From assembly GCA_963383645.1 (NCBI GenBank), contig OY726557.1, forward strand, positions 152,008,360 through 152,072,359: a stretch of DNA of 64,000 nucleotides, written 5' to 3'. Of this stretch, positions 1 to 14,620 are shown in pieces. The notes under the pieces were generated by a model. The model saw only the letters and a list, made by a program, of their open reading frames with translations. It had not been told where the DNA came from and did no database searches. The stretch's first letter is position 1; each line of letters begins with the position of its first letter. The translations under genes were made by a program, and so were the position numbers. Source of the DNA: Muscardinus avellanarius. Lineage: Eukaryota > Chordata > Mammalia > Rodentia > Gliridae.

Positions 1-1215
1 CAAAAAGAAAACTAATAGGATAGTATTAATCAAATCTCGCCAGTGATGAAAAACTGCCATTCATAATTCAGGAGAGCTGAGATTTCAAGCTTTAAAACAG
101 ACACATGATTTGAAACTGAAGGTAATAGCTACTCACACTATTGAAAATTATTATGTGCCAGGAGTTGCTCAAAGCACATTACATATATAAAATCACATAA
201 TCTTTCAATGCTTCAGTTTTCTAATCTACTTTATGTATTTATACAAGTATTAAATAGCTTGCTTTAGATCTCTTAAGTGGTAAGAGAGAGAGAAGAAATT
301 CATTCTAAATCACTGTACTAGTTGTATTTGGAATTCATTTTTACCTGTGGCTGGCCATTAATGTAATAAAAATGAGAAAAATTTTTAGTAGGATATTTAT
401 GAATAAACAAATTCAAAAGTATTAAGTGCCTTTGGTAATGAGGATACCAAGGAGGATGAAATGTAGTGTTTGCACTCAAAAAAGTTAAATCTGATAGAAA
501 AGTCAGTAAATAAATCAATAATGAAAGGTCAACGTGACAGGTGGTATAAATGGGGAACTGTTGAGGTGTTGGGAGAGAAGACATAGGCTGAGCTTCTAAA
601 TAGTCACTGGGGTTGGAGGCAGAAAGGGCAGGAAAGCCCTCCCTAACCAGTCCCTTCAGTTTAGATTTTGAGGTTAAGGAAATGTTAACTGAACCAAGTT
701 TCGGGGTGACAAGGACACTACAAGGCATGGGGTAGGACTGTGATAGCAAGTAGCACATCTGGGGTATTAGGCGGAGGTAGAGCCCAGATGCATTTGTACA
801 TATGGGTGGTAGTAGATAAGGGTGATGACATGGCTGAAGGAGATTTCCAGTGCTTGGTGATATGATCAGGTAACATTTTAGAAAGGTCACAGTGGTTTGG
901 ATGTGTAGGGTGGTGGGTCCAGAGGCTCAGACCCAGTTAATGTGAATTTTCTGAGAAGGATGAGAGCCAGAGCTTACAGGACTGGGAAAAGGACTTGAGA
1001 TATATTTAAAAGATCAACAATACACTTGGTGATTTTTGCATATCAAAAGAGATTCTGTGGATTCTGTCTTAGATGAGTAGGTAGGGATTATAAGAATATG
1101 AGTATAAGAATATAATTATAAGAATATTATAAGAATATTTTCTAGGACAAAGAATATGAAAAGAAGGTCATACTTGAGACTGAGAGCAAAAAGTTGATAT
1201 GTGAAAAGTGTGATT

Positions 1216-1272
1216 GGCTGGGGGTATAGCTCTGATGTAGAATGTTCCTGGGTTCAATCCCTAGCACCACAA
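1216..1272 (+). mobile_element. ID-type SINE right half (dID)
   Basis: This tRNA-derived piece starts GGCTGGGGGTATAGCTC and contains a B-box-like GGTTCAATCCC followed by CTAGCACCAC. It matches the right half of the dimeric SINEs elsewhere in the window. No B1 left half is visible upstream, so it is either a free dID copy or a 5'-truncated dimer. The 309-bp duplicated block begins right at its tail. Confidence 0.7.
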
Positions 1273-1890
1273 AATAAATAATAAGCATCATTTGAATATT
1301 GTCTTTATCTTATTAGCACAAGAGCCTATGTGCCATAGTTTATTTTACTGTATTGGCATATGTAAAATATATAATACATAGAAAATTTCAATAAATTTTA
1401 AATAATTATTATTGTATTTTTCAGTAAGAGTGTATATGCTTCTTTAGAGGGCTAGTGTTTCCTACAAAAGATACATTAGGAAACAATGTTTCTTTTAGTA
1501 TAAGATGAAAGAAACTTAAAAATTAATTTTTTAATAAGGGAATTAGAGATAATGAATGATCGTTTATTCTTTATCATAATTAATAAATAATAAGCATCAT
1601 TTGAATATTGTCTTTATCTTATTAGCACAAGAGCCTATGTGCCATAGTTTATTTTATTGTATTGGCATATGTAAAATATATAATACATAGAAAATTTCAA
1701 TAAATTTTAAATAATTATTATTGTATTTTTCAGTAAGAATGTATATGCTTCTTTAGAGGGCTAGTGTTTCCTACAAAAGATACATTAGGAAAGAATGTTT
1801 CTTTTAGTATAAGATGAAAGAAACTTAAAAATTAATTTTTTAATAAGGGAATTAGAGATAATGAATGATCATTTATTCTTTATCATAATT
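1273..1890. repeat. 309-bp direct tandem duplication, two copies
   Basis: Unit 1 is 1273-1581 and unit 2 is 1582-1890, with a constant offset of 309 bases. Reading the copies side by side I see only about four single-base differences (ACTGT/ATTGT, AGAGTG/AGAATG, ACAATG/AGAATG, GATCG/GATCA), roughly 98-99% identity. The unit is AT-rich and does not look like a transposon. Unit 1 starts in the A-rich tail of a SINE, and the junction has a short AATAAATAATAAG-type homology. Confidence 0.93.
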
Positions 1891-3408
1891 CATCCTCCTC
1901 ATGGTAATATAATTTTATTATAAATTTTAGATAATTTTTTTCTTTTTCATTTAGAAACTTAACCAAGGATATTAAATTAACTTGTAATTTTATGAGTAAA
2001 ATAATTTTCATTGGAATTACTGCCTTACTGTATTTTAGTTCAGATATGATCTCACAGTGCTTACTTATGGGAAAACAACTCAGAAGAGAAAGCTGTGTGC
2101 TTATAGTACATGTAAGATTCCTGATTCAGTTTCTAACATTGGTATTTATTTCCTTTTTATTTTCCTTTATTGTTATTCTTGAAAGAAAGTTGTAGAACCT
2201 TCTGGTTTGATGCTGGATGTGTTATGTTGGCGGGGAAAAGACTCCCACTTTTGGCTACCGAGAGCAGACTTATCTTATTTTTAGATGAGGAAATGTCAAA
2301 AAGCTGAGAGACAGAACTGACATTTCAGGAGATCTTGAGGAGGCAGAACAGCAAGCTCAAAAGGATGAGGCTAGGTGCAGCCGGTGCCCCACAGGGCAGG
2401 GGAACACATGATGCCACTTATTGTGCAAAGGTCCTAAGAGTGCTTGCAATTGAAGGGCCAATGTGAGCTGCTGAGAAAATAAATACAACGTGTCTGCTAT
2501 TCAGCAACAGAGCAGATCACAGTCAGGGGCTGTAATTACCCACTGGACAGACCACATCTGCAGGAGTGTGTGTCGCCAAACGACAAACAAGAGCACTTGT
2601 CTAATGGCACAACAACCAGAAGAGTGAGTGGGCCCTCCAGGGAGCAGCTCTGAGGGGATGGTGGAGGAGCTCACCTCAGTACATAGGGTACAGCACTGTG
2701 GAATCTGAGGCTGACTTATTTGGAAGGTCCAATTCAGATGGGGGAAAAAATATACAAAACAGCCCTAGGAGTGTGGGCAAGCAAGGTGCCTGGAAGCTAA
2801 GTTTCATTAGCTTCACAGTAAACCTGCCTTTGTTGGAGAAGAGCAGATTTAATGAGCACTCAAGTGGGTTGCATTTTCAAGGAATTTAAAGGCAGAAGGA
2901 GCTGCCTCATTTGCTACTGCTCCAGAGGGCAAAAATAGAACCCGCCGGTCTACTTTGAACCCTACTCCTGAAAATTCAACAATGGAACAAGCAGGCTTCA
3001 GAAGTAGCAAGTGCCCTATCTCCAGACGTATCTGAACAGAGGCTTGGTTCCCTTGGAGAAGTCCCTGCATGGAGAAGAAGCTGCACTAGACCAGGGATTT
3101 CAAACCATGCTCAGCAGCACCCCGGGGCGCTCGGGAGAAAAGAGGCAACAACTCTCACTTCAGGCAGAATAGCTCAGGGCATTTGTAAGCTTTCAGTAAA
3201 GCATCATTTGTGCCAAGAATCCAATTCTTAAAGAGAGGCAGAAAAAAGATGAAGAAATGTTGGGCAGAAAGGAAGCTTTAAAAATGGCAAGCCTGAATGA
3301 GTTCAGATGTCCCTTTAGTCTCTGTCTGTGCTTGTGAATCTGAACTATCATTATCTCCTGTTGAGGCTAGCAGGAACCCAAGGTCCCTGCCTTTAGGTTG
3401 TTTCATTC

Positions 3409-3411
<3 letters not shown>

Positions 3412-3457
<46 letters not shown>
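3412..3457. repeat. (GT)n microsatellite
   Basis: About 23 uninterrupted GT units in TRPC6 intron 5. Histidine/threonine- or valine/cysteine-rich open frames across it are artefacts of the dinucleotide repeat. Confidence 0.97.
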
Positions 3458-3459
<2 letters not shown>

Positions 3460-3710
3460 TGAGTATTTTCTGTAAATATGATCCTTTAGAATACATATAT
3501 ATTCGATTCTAGTTCCCTCTTACCTTGAAATAAGTCAAAACAAAGTCAGCTTCTCTTAAGTTCACATCCTCTATTCCCTATTGAATGCTGGTTTTGAGAA
3601 AAGCATGCTGTACATCTTGGAGAGCTGAGACTGTGGCATTTTCCTAACTCTGACAGGGCTTGACAGCCATTTACTTGGCAGGGTCTGTCATAGACTTTAA
3701 GGATAAATGT

Positions 3711-3943
3711 AGCTGGGCATGGTGACATACACTTATGTTGCCATGTACATGGCAAGTACATGTCACTTATGTACTTGGGAGGCTGAGACAGGAGGATCAC
3801 AGGTTTGCAGTCAGCCTCAGCAACTTAGTAAGGCTCTCTGAAACTTAGTGAGGCCTTGTTTCTAAATACAAACCAAAATAGGGCTGTAGCTGTAGCTGTG
3901 GCTCAGAAGCAGAATGCCCCTGGATTCAATCCCTAGTACCAAA
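3711..3943 (+). mobile_element. B1-dID SINE with disrupted head
   Basis: Head AGCTGGGCATGGTGACATAC, then GCTGAGACAGGAGGATCAC, and an ID half with TGGATTCAATCCCTAGTACC. Between the usual CACTTATG and TACTTGGGAGG the head carries an extra direct repeat of about 25 bases around CATGTACATGGCAAGTACATG. This suggests a local duplication inside the B1 half. Confidence 0.85.
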
Positions 3944-5117
3944 ATAGAAAAAAGAAAAATGTGAGAATTGAGGGATGTGGTTACTGAGGGTAAGGGAAGA
4001 CTCGTTTCAACTATAGATTGTGAAAGTCTTCTTGATGGAAGGAGGTTTTGATCAGTTTTTGGAGTTTGGATTGTATTTATCCAGTGGCTCTAGGAGGAGA
4101 CAGATTTCTGAAAGTAACTTATTTTTAATTAAATAACATTCTTCAAATTAAGAAACAAAATGCATGCCAATCATAAAGAATTTAAAGTAGTAAGTGCTCA
4201 ATAAAGGGCTGTCATAGATTTTTCTAAATGTCAGACATTGTACTGGACATTTTACATGTACTCTTTTTAAGACTCATAACAATCCTCTGAAGTAGATAGA
4301 ATCTACTACCACCCTCATTTTACAAATTGAATTTTAGAGAGTTTAAATAACTTGCCAAACACTTCATAGTTAATAAGTGGAAGAACAAGGTCTTAAATAT
4401 TTGGTAGACTAATCTCAAAATCAGTGTTCCTAAATACTACAGTACATTTTTGAAAGGGCATGCAGTGTAATTAAAATTATACCATAAAAAGTTAACTACT
4501 ATTAGTACTACCATTCTAATTCTTGTAATTTCTTTCAATCTATCACCATGTTTGTTTTAAACATGAATCCATAGAATACACAACCTTCTATACTTTTAAA
4601 ATTTAATTGTTTCAATGATTTTTCAGGGTGTATTCAGGTTCTTTAAAAAGCAGGCACAATTACAAATCTACAAGCTATATTAGAAAAATGGAAATGTTAT
4701 TAAGGAAATTTTCTTATGAGAGAAAATGGGGAAATTGCTGAGGAAGTTTGCAAGGGTTGTCAAACTGAAATGTGTGTCAACTCAGAGTTAGAGAGAGGTC
4801 AGGGCAGGCATCCTGGGTTAGACGTATCTCAGGTCTTCACAAAGACTAAAGAAAGTTTAGCAAGGTCATCAAGAAATCCTTGAGCCAAAGTTAATCACCA
4901 GAGGAGGCCCACGAACCTCAAGAAGGGGCGACCACAGTCACTGGCTGGGAATAGCTCCTGGGAGACATGGCCTTGGGGGAAAGAGTCAATGGTTTTCAGA
5001 AGGCTGTAGCTGAGGTCCCAGGCCAATAAATTCTTGTGATTGGAGGGCAGAAAGGTACATTCTCATGGCCACTACTACATAATAACTGACAAAGTATCAT
5101 ATGAAATGCACAATACT

Positions 5118-5334
5118 AGCCAGGCGTGGTGGCGCACACTTGTAATCCCCGCGCTTGGGAGGCTGAGACATGAGGATAGCACGAGTTCAAAGCCAGCCTC
5201 AGCTACTTAGTGAGGCTCTCAGCAACTTAGTGAGACCCTGTTTCCAAATAAAATATAAAAAATGTCTGGGAGTATAGACCGGAGGTAGAAAGCCTCTGGG
5301 TTTCACCCCCAGTACCACACACACAAAAAAAAGA
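5118..5334 (+). mobile_element. B1-dID SINE, CpG-rich subfamily
   Basis: Head AGCCAGGCGTGGTGGCGCAC with CCCCGCGCTTGGGAGG, linker TTTCCAAATAAAATATAAAA, right half ending CACCCCCAGTACCACAC with a CA/A tail. It belongs to the same subfamily as the copy at 61509. It lies about 370 bases upstream of exon 6. Confidence 0.9.
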
Positions 5335-5626
5335 AATGCATAATACTACATCTTTGAAGCCCCATGAGTACATCTATTTTGAGTGTATTAATGTGTTTTT
5401 CTATTTTGGTAATTAAATTACAATGAACACCTTTGATAATTTTTATATGTAGAAATAATAGTTCGACAGGATGCTTTTTGTTCTAAGACTCTTGATGAAG
5501 TTTGTCCAATTGCATTCAGTTAATGTACTACTATTGTTGGGCTGTGGGATTTGTGGGGATGTGGGCATTATGGCTTGGCAGGAAGGTTGGGACCCAATTT
5601 TGAAGGCATTAAACATAAGTCTTTGA

Positions 5627-5977
<351 letters not shown>

Positions 5978-6016
5978 TAAAAATGCAGAATTTATTTTCC
6001 CATAAAAGAAATGTCA

Positions 6017-6210
6017 GATCTGGGTGTGGTGATACGTACCTGTAATTTCAGTACTTGGGAGGCTGAGACAGGATGATCATAGGTTTGAAGCTAGGATTTG
6101 CAGCTTAGTGAAACCCTCAGCATCTCAGTGATCTCCTGTTTCAAAATAAAAAATAAAAATGGTAGAAGATGTATCTTGGATGTAGAACGCTGAATTCATC
6201 ACAAAAGCAT
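6017..6210 (+). mobile_element. B1-dID SINE, diverged
   Basis: Head TCTGGGTGTGGTGATACGTA, TTGGGAGGCTGAGACAGGAT, CTGTTTCAAAATAAAAAATA linker. The right half is decayed (GATGTAGAACGCTGAATTCATC), so this is an old copy. It starts about 75 bases after the exon 6 donor. Confidence 0.8.
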
Positions 6211-6504
6211 AAAAATAAAAGAGAAATAGAGGTATCAGTAGTGGTTTGGTTACTTCCCAATTCTCATAAAATTATTGTCTTATTTCTGACATCTGCATTT
6301 TAAGAATGAGCATCAGAATCTAAAGAATAGTACTCGCTTCTTCCTTCAGTTTATCTGCCCTTTTCGCAAAATCTTCTCTTAATTATGAGAAGCATCTTCC
6401 TGTCTCTTGGATCAGTTGAGTAACTATCCAGTTCCATTGAGAATGCCTATCTTATGTCTTAGAGTTAATTATTTTTTCTTTGACCACAAAATAGTTTGCA
6501 TGTG

Positions 6505-6945
6505 AACTATTTATACACAATAAGATACTATTCGGCTTAAAAAAAATGTGAAGCCTGCCATTTGTGGTAACACAGATGAACCTGGAGGATATTATAAGTG
6601 AAGAAAGACAAGCATAGAATGACTGCACGATCTCACTCATATGTGGAATCTAGAAAAAGTCAAATTCATAGAAGTAGATGGTAATGATGGCTGCACAAGT
6701 TTCAGTTAGAAGGAATAATGCATTGTTCTGTTATAGGGCATGGTAATTGCAGTTCACAATAATATGCTATATACTGAAAAGTTGCTGAAAAAGTCGATTT
6801 TAAGTGTTCTCACCACAGGCAAAAAAACAGTATGAGAGGTGACAGATAAACTAATTAGCTTGATTTTATCATTACAAAATATACACATCTATAAAAACAT
6901 CATATTTTTACTCCATAAATATATACAACTTTTAAAAGTCCATAT
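6505..6945 (+). mobile_element. L1 3'-end fragment, sense
   Basis: Diagnostic L1 3'-region wording: CAATAAGATACTATTCGGC, CAGATGAACCTGGAGG, CTCACTCATATGTGGAATCT, then decayed 3' UTR. It is 5'-truncated and old, without an obvious poly(A) tail. Confidence 0.75.
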
Positions 6946-7395
6946 TTGAGTACTGATTCCATTTAAGACATAGAAACTGAAAGCAAAGAAAATTTTGAGG
7001 TTTCTGAGGGGACTTCCAGTAAATAACATTATTTCCTAGCCAGGCTTTGAACTAGTTGAGAAATGAAACAAAATGTTAATATGGAGGCCAGATCATCACT
7101 TTTAGTACTGAAGAAATTCTGGGTTGATGACATAGGTCTGTCTTTTAGCCAATGGGATCAGTCTCCCAGTCTGTTCATGTGGCTTGCCTCTCTGGAGGGC
7201 AGAAGAGCATTCCTAAGAGAAGGGGCAGTGCTGAGCCATGCATGCCTCATTCCTCCCCAGGAGGAAAGTAACTAAGCAATAGAAATAGATTCAGTGGTTT
7301 GCTTAAGAAAAATTATTCTTTCTAGAAACCTGACTTGGCGAAAATATAATTTCTTTGAATGCTACCTCAAACCCGTTGATAAAAAGCTAACATTT

Positions 7396-7597
7396 AAGCT
7401 GGGCATGGTGGCGCATGCTTGCAATCCCAGCATGGGCTAAGAGAGGAGGATCCTGATTCCCGGACAGCCTCAGCTACTTAGGGACACCCTTTGCAACCTA
7501 GTGAGACCCTGTTTCAAAATAAAGAATAAAAAATGGGCTGGGGTGTAGCTTGGAGGTAGAATGCCCTTGAGTTCCATCCCCAGTACCACAAAAACCA
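7396..7597 (+). mobile_element. B1-dID SINE
   Basis: AGCTGGGCATGGTGGCGCAT head, CAGCCTCAGCTACTTAGG, linker TTTCAAAATAAAGAATAAAA, ID half GGGCTGGGGTGTAGCTTGG ending CCCCAGTACCAC. This is the AAAGAATAAAAAAT-linker subfamily. Confidence 0.9.
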
Positions 7598-7738
7598 GTT
7601 AACATTTAATTGGCATCTCTGTGGCTTAATGACTATCACATAAGGGCTACTTTTTCATTATTAATATTTTGAATGTATTTTAATATTTTCTTCAAAAATT
7701 TTTTAATATAAAGAATTTTAAAAGTCAAAAGTATCTAT

Positions 7739-7806
7739 AGGGGGCACTTGCTTGTATTCCCAGCACTTGAGAGACAGGAAGATCAGAGTTTCAAGGTCAC
7801 CCTCAG
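7739..7806 (+). mobile_element. B1 fragment, partial
   Basis: GGGGGCACTTGCTTGTATTCCCAGCACTTGAGAGACAGGAAGATCAGAG resembles the B1 left half with internal loss. It ends within the CACCCTCAGTAACC stretch. A short echo of CTTTCACCCTCAGT follows, so the region may be rearranged. Confidence 0.5.
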
Positions 7807-7896
7807 TAACCTTTCAAAGAAAAGTGTCTATGACTTTCACCCTCAGTCCCTCTTTCAAAGAAAAAGGCATCTATAGATAATGCTCCTATTTGGGTT

Positions 7897-8114
7897 TTTT
7901 TTTTTTTTTTTGGTGGCACTGGGGGTGGAGCCCAGGGGTTTTCTACCTCCTGGACTATATTCCCAGACCTATTTTATACTTTATTTGGAAACAGAGTCTC
8001 ACTAAGTTGCTGAGAGTTTCACTGAGTAGCTGAGGCTGGCTTCAAACCTGTGTGATCCTCCTGTCTCAGCCTCTCAAGTGCTGGAATTACAAGCATGTAC
8101 TACCACACCCAGCA
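7897..8114 (-). mobile_element. B1-dID SINE, antisense
   Basis: Read on the - strand it ends in an A tail (a T run at 7897-7911). On the + strand it shows GGTGGCACTGGGGGTGGAGC, then CCCAGACCTATTTTATACTT and ends CTACCACACCCAGC, the complement of the B1 head. Linker type TTTCCAAATAAA. Confidence 0.92.
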
Positions 8115-8907
8115 TTAGATAATGTTTCTCTTTAAAGCACTATAAAAATGACAACTACACTTATTACTTTCTGGTTATCATTTCCAAATTCCCTTTCTCA
8201 AAAAAGAAGCAAATAAAAATCTAAAATCATATTTTTCTTTTTTTGATACACTGTTTAGCATTTTCTTCTTAATGGTTTCTTTACTTGAGTGTTGATGAGT
8301 AATAATGCCAGAAAAATTTATAAATGAATTATTACAAAATTTTTGTGGTAAAAATAGACTTGTTTGAGTAACTGGTGAAACTTACTTCTAGTAAGTTTAA
8401 ATAAAGTATTCTGCAAATTAAAAATTACATTATAGTGTAATTATAGTTTAAGAGTAAATAAATATATAATTTATTAAGTGCCAGATACTTTCTAAATACT
8501 GCACAAACATGAACCTACTGAATTCTCACACAGATGGGAGTAGTATTTTATTTTTAAATGGGGGAAAACAAGACTCTAAGAAGTAATTTGTACAAGCTCT
8601 TTTAATTGAGATATATCTACCAATATAAATAGATAATTGATCAATCAATTCATTTATTGGAATTATTGCAAATATTGAGTCCATAGTCTGAGATTAATTC
8701 TACAATCCCCTTATCAGAAATTTGCTAGCAAAAAAAAGGGTCATCTCAATAAATTCAGAGATCCAAATACAGATGACAAGAAGCCCTTCAAGATCAGAGA
8801 CCTTTGTTTGTGAACTAGATTGCTAAATGTAATTCTATCGGTTTTTTTTCCTCAGAAGTTCCCTAAATAAGAAGCTTAATGAAATTTTCCATAACTCTTA
8901 TCTTTAA

Positions 8908-11229
<2,322 letters not shown>

Positions 11230-11492
11230 TAGCCACTTTGAAAAGAATCAGCTCACATGACATGCCCATCCCTCCCCAAATGCAGCTACGTGATGAGACC
11301 AGTGCTTTGGCTTGTATCTGTTTAACATGAGCAAAATGGATATTTTCTACTTAAAAGAGTATAAGAAAACTTCACAAAACACAGCTAAAATAATCTGTTA
11401 TATTATCTGGAGTGGATACAAAAATGGAGCATCAATTTTGGCCCCATTTTCGCTGTTGTGGCTACAAGTTCCTCAGTTCGCCATCAATTTAT

Positions 11493-11687
11493 TATTTTTT
11501 TTAATTTTTTTTTTGTGGTACTGGGGTTCCTAGAAGCCCTTCTACCTCCAGGCTACGCTCCCAGACCTATTTTATATTTTTGAAACAGGGTCTCTTACGC
11601 CAGCGCGGCTGGCTTTGAACCTGCGTGATCCTCCTGTCTCAGCCTCCCAAGCACGGGGATTACAAGCGTGCGCCACCACGCCCGGCA
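11493..11687 (-). mobile_element. B1-dID SINE, antisense, 12-bp target duplication
   Basis: Flanked by CCATCAATTTAT at 11481-11492 and 11688-11699. The body on the + strand runs from a T-rich tail through GGTACTGGGGTTCCTAGAAG and CCAGACCTATTTTATATTTT to CACCACGCCCGGC. It lacks the CTTAGTGAGG...AGCAAC block, the mark of the deletion subfamily. Several CpGs survive (CGCCACCACGCCCGG), suggesting a young insertion. Confidence 0.95.
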
Positions 11688-12259
11688 CCATCAATTTATA
11701 GAACTAGGGAAGGCATCAGCTGTTGTTCATGCCTGATGGGACCTGGAAGACACTTAAATAACTTTTTTATTGAAAAGTTCAGAAATCAATTGTTCATATG
11801 TGATGTAGGAGACTAGTATTGGCAGGTGAGTGGCTGGACAAAGAAAGGTCTAAGGATATTAACTGGAAACAATAATTCCATGAGGCAATGCAGTTTCAAG
11901 AAACTGTAAAAGAGGCATGGTGCTTAGATGAGAAGGCAGGATGCTTGCAGTATGTTCAGGTATGTTAAGCACACATGTGAAATGTGACATATAAGTGAAG
12001 GTTGAAAGTGAGGGATTTCTCTGTTCAAGGACCTCTGCTGGGTGCAAAACATTACACCAAGGAGAAATATTGAGATACTGAGTATGCCCAGAGAAAGAGA
12101 GCAGGATGGGGACAGGTGTAGATATAGAACTATATGAGAGGAAATTGAAGGAGTTGGCAGTTTCTTCTGAAAAAAGATTGAAAGAGAGCAAAATTACAAA
12201 AATACCATCTTTTGATTAGGAAATATATATTTTTTTGTCTTTTCAAAAATAGAAAAAGG

Positions 12260-12446
12260 GATCAGGCATGGTGGAACATACTTATAATCTCAATCCTTGG
12301 GAGGCAAAGACAAGAGGATGGCAGGTTCAAGACCAGCCTTGGAAACTTAGTGAGACTAGGAGCAACATAATGAAACCCTATTTCAAAATAAAGTAAATAG
12401 GGCTGGTCTTGATGGTAGAATGTTCACTTGGATTCAGTTCCCATCA

Positions 12447-12486
<40 letters not shown>
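12260..12486 (+). mobile_element. B1-dID SINE with (CA)n tail
   Basis: Head GATCAGGCATGGTGGAACAT, body with CAGCCTTGGAAACTTAGTG and linker TTTCAAAATAAAGTAAATA. The right half ends TTCCCATCACCA and passes directly into about 19 CA units (12448-12486). The microsatellite appears to have grown from the A-rich tail. Confidence 0.88.
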
Positions 12487-12488
<2 letters not shown>

Positions 12489-12546
12489 ATAGGGGCAATG
12501 AGCAAGTTACAAATAGTTCCATTTAACTTTTATGTAAGAATCAATA

Positions 12547-12744
12547 TGTAACCTGGTGATGCTCACCTGTCACCCCAGTACTTGGGATACTAAGGCAGGA
12601 GGATTGCAAATTTGTGGCCAGCTTCAGCAACTTTGTGAGGCCCTCTGCAACATAGTGAGACCCTGTTTTAAAATAAAAAATAAAATGGGATTTAGAGGTA
12701 TACCTTGGAGGTAGAATGCCCCTGAGTTTAATACCTCCTACCAT
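12547..12744 (+). mobile_element. B1-dID SINE, old copy
   Basis: ACCTGGTGATGCTCACCTGT head, GGCAGGAGGATTGCAAATTT, linker TTTTAAAATAAAAAATAAAA, right half ACCTTGGAGGTAGAATGCCC. Many CpG positions are decayed. Confidence 0.82.
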
Positions 12745-13442
12745 GAAGAAAAATATGAAGCAAATTGTGATAATAAAATCTGCCCAACAGAGCAGTAAGC
12801 TGTCTTAGAAAGTAGAGAACTCCTTAGAATTGTATATAGCAATAAATGCTGGATGACAAACATTAGGAATTTACATATGACCCTCCATCCTACAGTGGGT
12901 GGGCAATTGAGCCAAGTAATTATGAAGGCTCCTTGCAGTGATAAGATTCTACCTCTGAATAAAAGAGAAACACATTCTAAGTGCTGTTCCTTTTGCACTG
13001 ACTGCTTGGGATTCTCAAGTAAGTAACAAGTTCTCTGAGTTCTAGTTGTCCAAACCATCATATAGGAATAAAAATTTTATTTACATGTGGAGAATTCTAA
13101 AACCCTCTTTAAATGTAATACGTAGTATATGTAGGAAACTTAAAAAAACATGCCCCCTATGGCATTCTTTCAAGTGTGTAATTTACAGGACTCAGTAAAT
13201 TGTGTAGAAAAACTTCCCTTACTTTATTTTATGCAAGTAAGTGTGTAGTTTTATGTTTGATTAGATGAGCAACCCAAGAGAATTCAGTATCCAAAGGAAA
13301 TATCCAAGCACTTACCATTATAACCCAATAAGAATATGTGTTTCTATCACTGAAGTTTGTTGGAGAAATGGCTTTTAAAATACATAAAGAAGAGTAAAAC
13401 TGGCTATGCAACTGTACTAATTTTACTATCCATCTTTAAAAG

Positions 13443-13517
13443 AGAAATGAAGAAAAGAAATTTGGAATTTTGGGAAGTCATGAAGACCTTTCAAAATTAT
13501 CACTTGACAAAAAACAG
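13443..13517 (+). CDS. TRPC6: TRPC6 exon 10: cytosolic linker
   Basis: 25 codons, phase 0 at both ends, the equivalent of human residues 804-828: RNEEKKFGILGSHEDLSKLS followed by LDKKQ. The acceptor AG is at 13441-13442; the next AG two bases on would open with a stop, so the start is fixed by frame. The first residue is Arg where human has Ile, and Phe replaces Leu at position 7. To my recollection mouse also has Arg-Asn-Glu-Glu here, so this looks like a rodent state. Donor CAG/gtaaga. A 15-kb intron follows. Confidence 0.93.
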
Positions 13518-14504
13518 GTAAGATGACATTTGAAAATATAAAGCTATCCATATATTATCAGTGTTATCTTTTTAGAGAAAGAGCCCAATGTTCAGAAGCA
13601 ATTTCCAAAAAAAAAGGTAACAGACACTTTAAGAATTTGACAACCTTCAACAAATCTGTTATTGGGAGTTAGAAATAAGCCTATGTCTAATTAGCAAAAA
13701 AAACGAGTATACTTAAAACATAAGTTAAGCAAATATTTATGGATACTTTTGGGTGTTGGAATGTTAGGCTAGTGATGTAAAGATGGCAAAATCAAGAGAG
13801 TAATCTGTCAGGGACCTGAGAGTGGATATCATTAGCTTAATTCTGTAGCTCAGGTGGAGAGCACACCTGGCCAGCTGTGTCTCCTTATTTACCAGCAATC
13901 AAGAAGCTGTTGAAAAAGGTCCTGTGGGAATTCAGTGACCATTGTGGTCAGCACAGTTCATAATGAACAATGTGTTCCAGAAATGCATCTCTAGTTTGGA
14001 GAAGCAAAATCCTCAATGATGAGGATATTTGCTTCCTTTCCTTTTGCATGCAGCTAATGGGAATATGTTACTGCTAAAAGGAAATTAGGAAGGAATGAAT
14101 TAGGGGAATTCCTGTGTGTACCAGCAAAGATCAGTGTTAAGTTGCACAAAACAGAACACCCAAACCATGATGGTTTAAATGAGGCAGTGGGGTTTTCTCC
14201 CTCTTATTAAGCTCTCCAGAGTTAGGCAGTGTGGGACTGTTGTTAGGTCAAGTGTCTGACTTTCTGGATTTTTTGGTCATAATCAAATGCAAGATGACAG
14301 CTTTACCTCTTCTAGCCACAATGCCCAGTATTGAGACAGAAGACAGCCAAGAAAAAGTAGAGCATGCTAGCTCAGTCTGTAGCTTCCCCCCTCAGAAGCA
14401 TTTTCCAACAATTTCTACCCTCACTACTAGGTCTCATTTGTGAGAACTGCATGCTACACGGTCTCTCCATGGAGCACAAATGCCAAGGACGGAGACAATC
14501 TTAT

Positions 14505-14620
14505 TAAGTATACTTTTATTGGTGCATTTTAATTGTACATCATAGTGAGGTTCAGAGTGATAGCAAGATACATGCACACAGCACTTGGCATGTTTCTTTC
14601 CAGATAGTTTTAACTATGTA
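14505..14620 (-). mobile_element. Possible L1 3'-UTR scrap, antisense
   Basis: The stretch TACTTTTATTGGTGCATTTT followed by AATTGTACATCATAGTGAGG resembles the complement of the L1 3' end seen at about 17918-17970 (TTTTTATTGGTGCATTATAT). It is short and diverged. Confidence 0.5.

Noticed and set aside
318..890. 190-codon - strand open frame in intron 5
   Set aside because: The residue mix looks random, with no domain, no splice context and no resemblance to a known family.
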